64,000 nucleotides of DNA from Candidatus Nitrospira kreftii (GTDB lineage Bacteria > Nitrospirota > Nitrospiria > Nitrospirales > Nitrospiraceae). The notes under the pieces are model-generated. The model did not search any database. It was not told the DNA's origin and was given only the letters and a program-made list of their open reading frames with translations. Below, in pieces: positions 63,468 through 64,000 of the stretch; the stretch's first letter is position 1; each line of letters begins with the position of its first letter. Location of the stretch: positions 3,270,501-3,334,500 of the forward strand of contig CP047423.1 of NCBI GenBank assembly GCA_014058405.1, written 5' to 3'. The position numbers were made by a program, and so were the translations under genes.

Positions 63468-64000
63468 CGGGTAAATCCAGCAGAACAAAGTGCTTCAATT
63501 GATTCAATTGCCGCACTAGATTTTTCATGGCTCATGATGGGATTCCGCACACGCTGCGGGAATTCGTCGTAAGTCCTTCCATTGAGAGATCGGCCCGTCT
63601 CGCTTTTACGAACTCCACCCCATTGCTTAAAAAAGAAAGGGATCTTGGCCTTCTTGCACTTATCACGAATGGAAATCACCCAATCCTTCTCCATGGGCCT
63701 TGCACCCGCGCCACTTTCCCCGCCAACAATGACCCAATTGACCCCATCCATACAGAATTCTCCTAGATCTTCAAGTAACGGCTCGATCGATAGAAATCTA
63801 ACTTTAGCAGTCGAGCCATTCAAATGGACGATACGCGGTAGGCCCTGCTTTTTATTTTCAACACTGACTCCCCACCATATATGGGACTGATCCGCAGCGA
63901 AAATAAGCTTAGTCCTAAGTAGGTCCTGAAGTCTTTCTGATCGCTTCGTCAGGACCTGATAAGTGTGCCAACTGGCCAATTTCATGACTTGAGCCACTGA
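63464..64000 (-). CDS. DUF5131 (phage Gp37/Gp68-like) protein, C-terminal part (partial)
   Basis: The last 178 residues of a gene that continues past the right edge. The GTG at 63997 is internal. Diagnostic blocks are WHTYQVLTKRSERL, IWWGVSVENK, VRFLSIEPLLEDLG, WVIVGGESGAGARPM and IPFFFKQWGG. The three-Cys cluster that gives the partner its name lies in the missing N-terminal part. The fold is considered radical-SAM-like by its Cys motif. It overlaps tcmP by four bases, indicating coupled translation. Confidence 0.88.
   Translation of the reverse strand, partial: SVAQVMKLASWHTYQVLTKRSERLQDLLRTKLIFAADQSHIWWGVSVENKKQGLPRIVHLNGSTAKVRFLSIEPLLEDLGEFCMDGVNWVIVGGESGAGARPMEKDWVISIRDKCKKAKIPFFFKQWGGVRKSETGRSLNGRTYDEFPQRVRNPIMSHEKSSAAIESIEALCSAGFTR

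Noticed and set aside
1..64000. CRISPR arrays, rRNA, insertion sequences, integrases
   Set aside because: No regularly spaced direct repeats, rRNA-like blocks or transposase motifs were seen on reading the window.

Overview
The window reads as chromosome from a Gram-negative bacterium of the Nitrospirota, most likely a Nitrospira-like organism. This is an inference from gene content: an mDAP-type murein pathway, outer-membrane proteins and lipoproteins, a DivIVA gene behind ftsZ, DUF3015, TRL-like and DUF3332 envelope proteins, and an intergenic palindromic repeat of a type I associate with Nitrospira genomes. No rRNA, tRNA, CRISPR array, insertion sequence or replication origin was recognised. 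About 55 genes are supported, most of them packed in minus-strand operons.

Left part (1-5.6 kb, plus strand): the tail of a thioredoxin-fold (GST/glutaredoxin-like) gene, then a tight operon of a KamA-type radical SAM aminomutase, a double-domain dCTP deaminase, a small membrane protein, two glycosyltransferases of the rSAM/selenodomain-associated families, an SDR oxidoreductase and a cysteine-rich protein. From 5.7 to 11.2 kb lies an envelope cluster: alpha/beta hydrolase, DUF4105 (Lnb-like), DUF3015, TRL-like lipoprotein, a small outer-membrane beta-barrel protein and a DUF3332 lipoprotein. The 0.5-kb divergent gap in this cluster holds a clear promoter and strong RNA-structure candidates. 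From 11.5 to 15 kb come an M48 metalloprotease, an AIM24 protein and a Tat-exported amidohydrolase.

Middle (15-33 kb): a giant 1481-residue TPR/low-complexity/membrane protein with internal repeats and a serine microsatellite, a short GspD-like secretin and a PilZ protein. These are followed by a minus-strand run pgsA, pilC, pilS, pilR, ispE, prs, rplY, pth, ychF that joins type IV pilus regulation to isoprenoid, nucleotide and translation housekeeping.

33-55.5 kb: a complete dcw (division and cell wall) operon on the minus strand, in transcription order rsmH, ftsL, ftsI, murE, murF, mraY, murD, ftsW, murG, murC, murB, ddl, ftsQ, ftsA, ftsZ, then pgeF, yggS, proC, yggT, divIVA and a beta-lactamase-family hydrolase. 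It starts with a near-consensus sigma-70 promoter followed by a GTGGG/GTGGA array at 10-bp period that looks like an MraZ operator, although no mraZ gene is present. FtsZ ends in two PTFLR tail peptides.

Right part (55.7-64 kb): a secreted repeat protein, a YCF48/BNR-repeat lipoprotein, YajQ, the peptide transporter CstA, then an accessory tract. The accessory tract holds a MazE-type antitoxin broken by an in-frame stop, an orphan DUF433 gene, a HEPN-like/zinc-ribbon protein, a three-Cys-motif partner protein (TcmP) and a DUF5131 gene that runs off the edge. This last trio is the best candidate for a little-described, possibly defence-related system.
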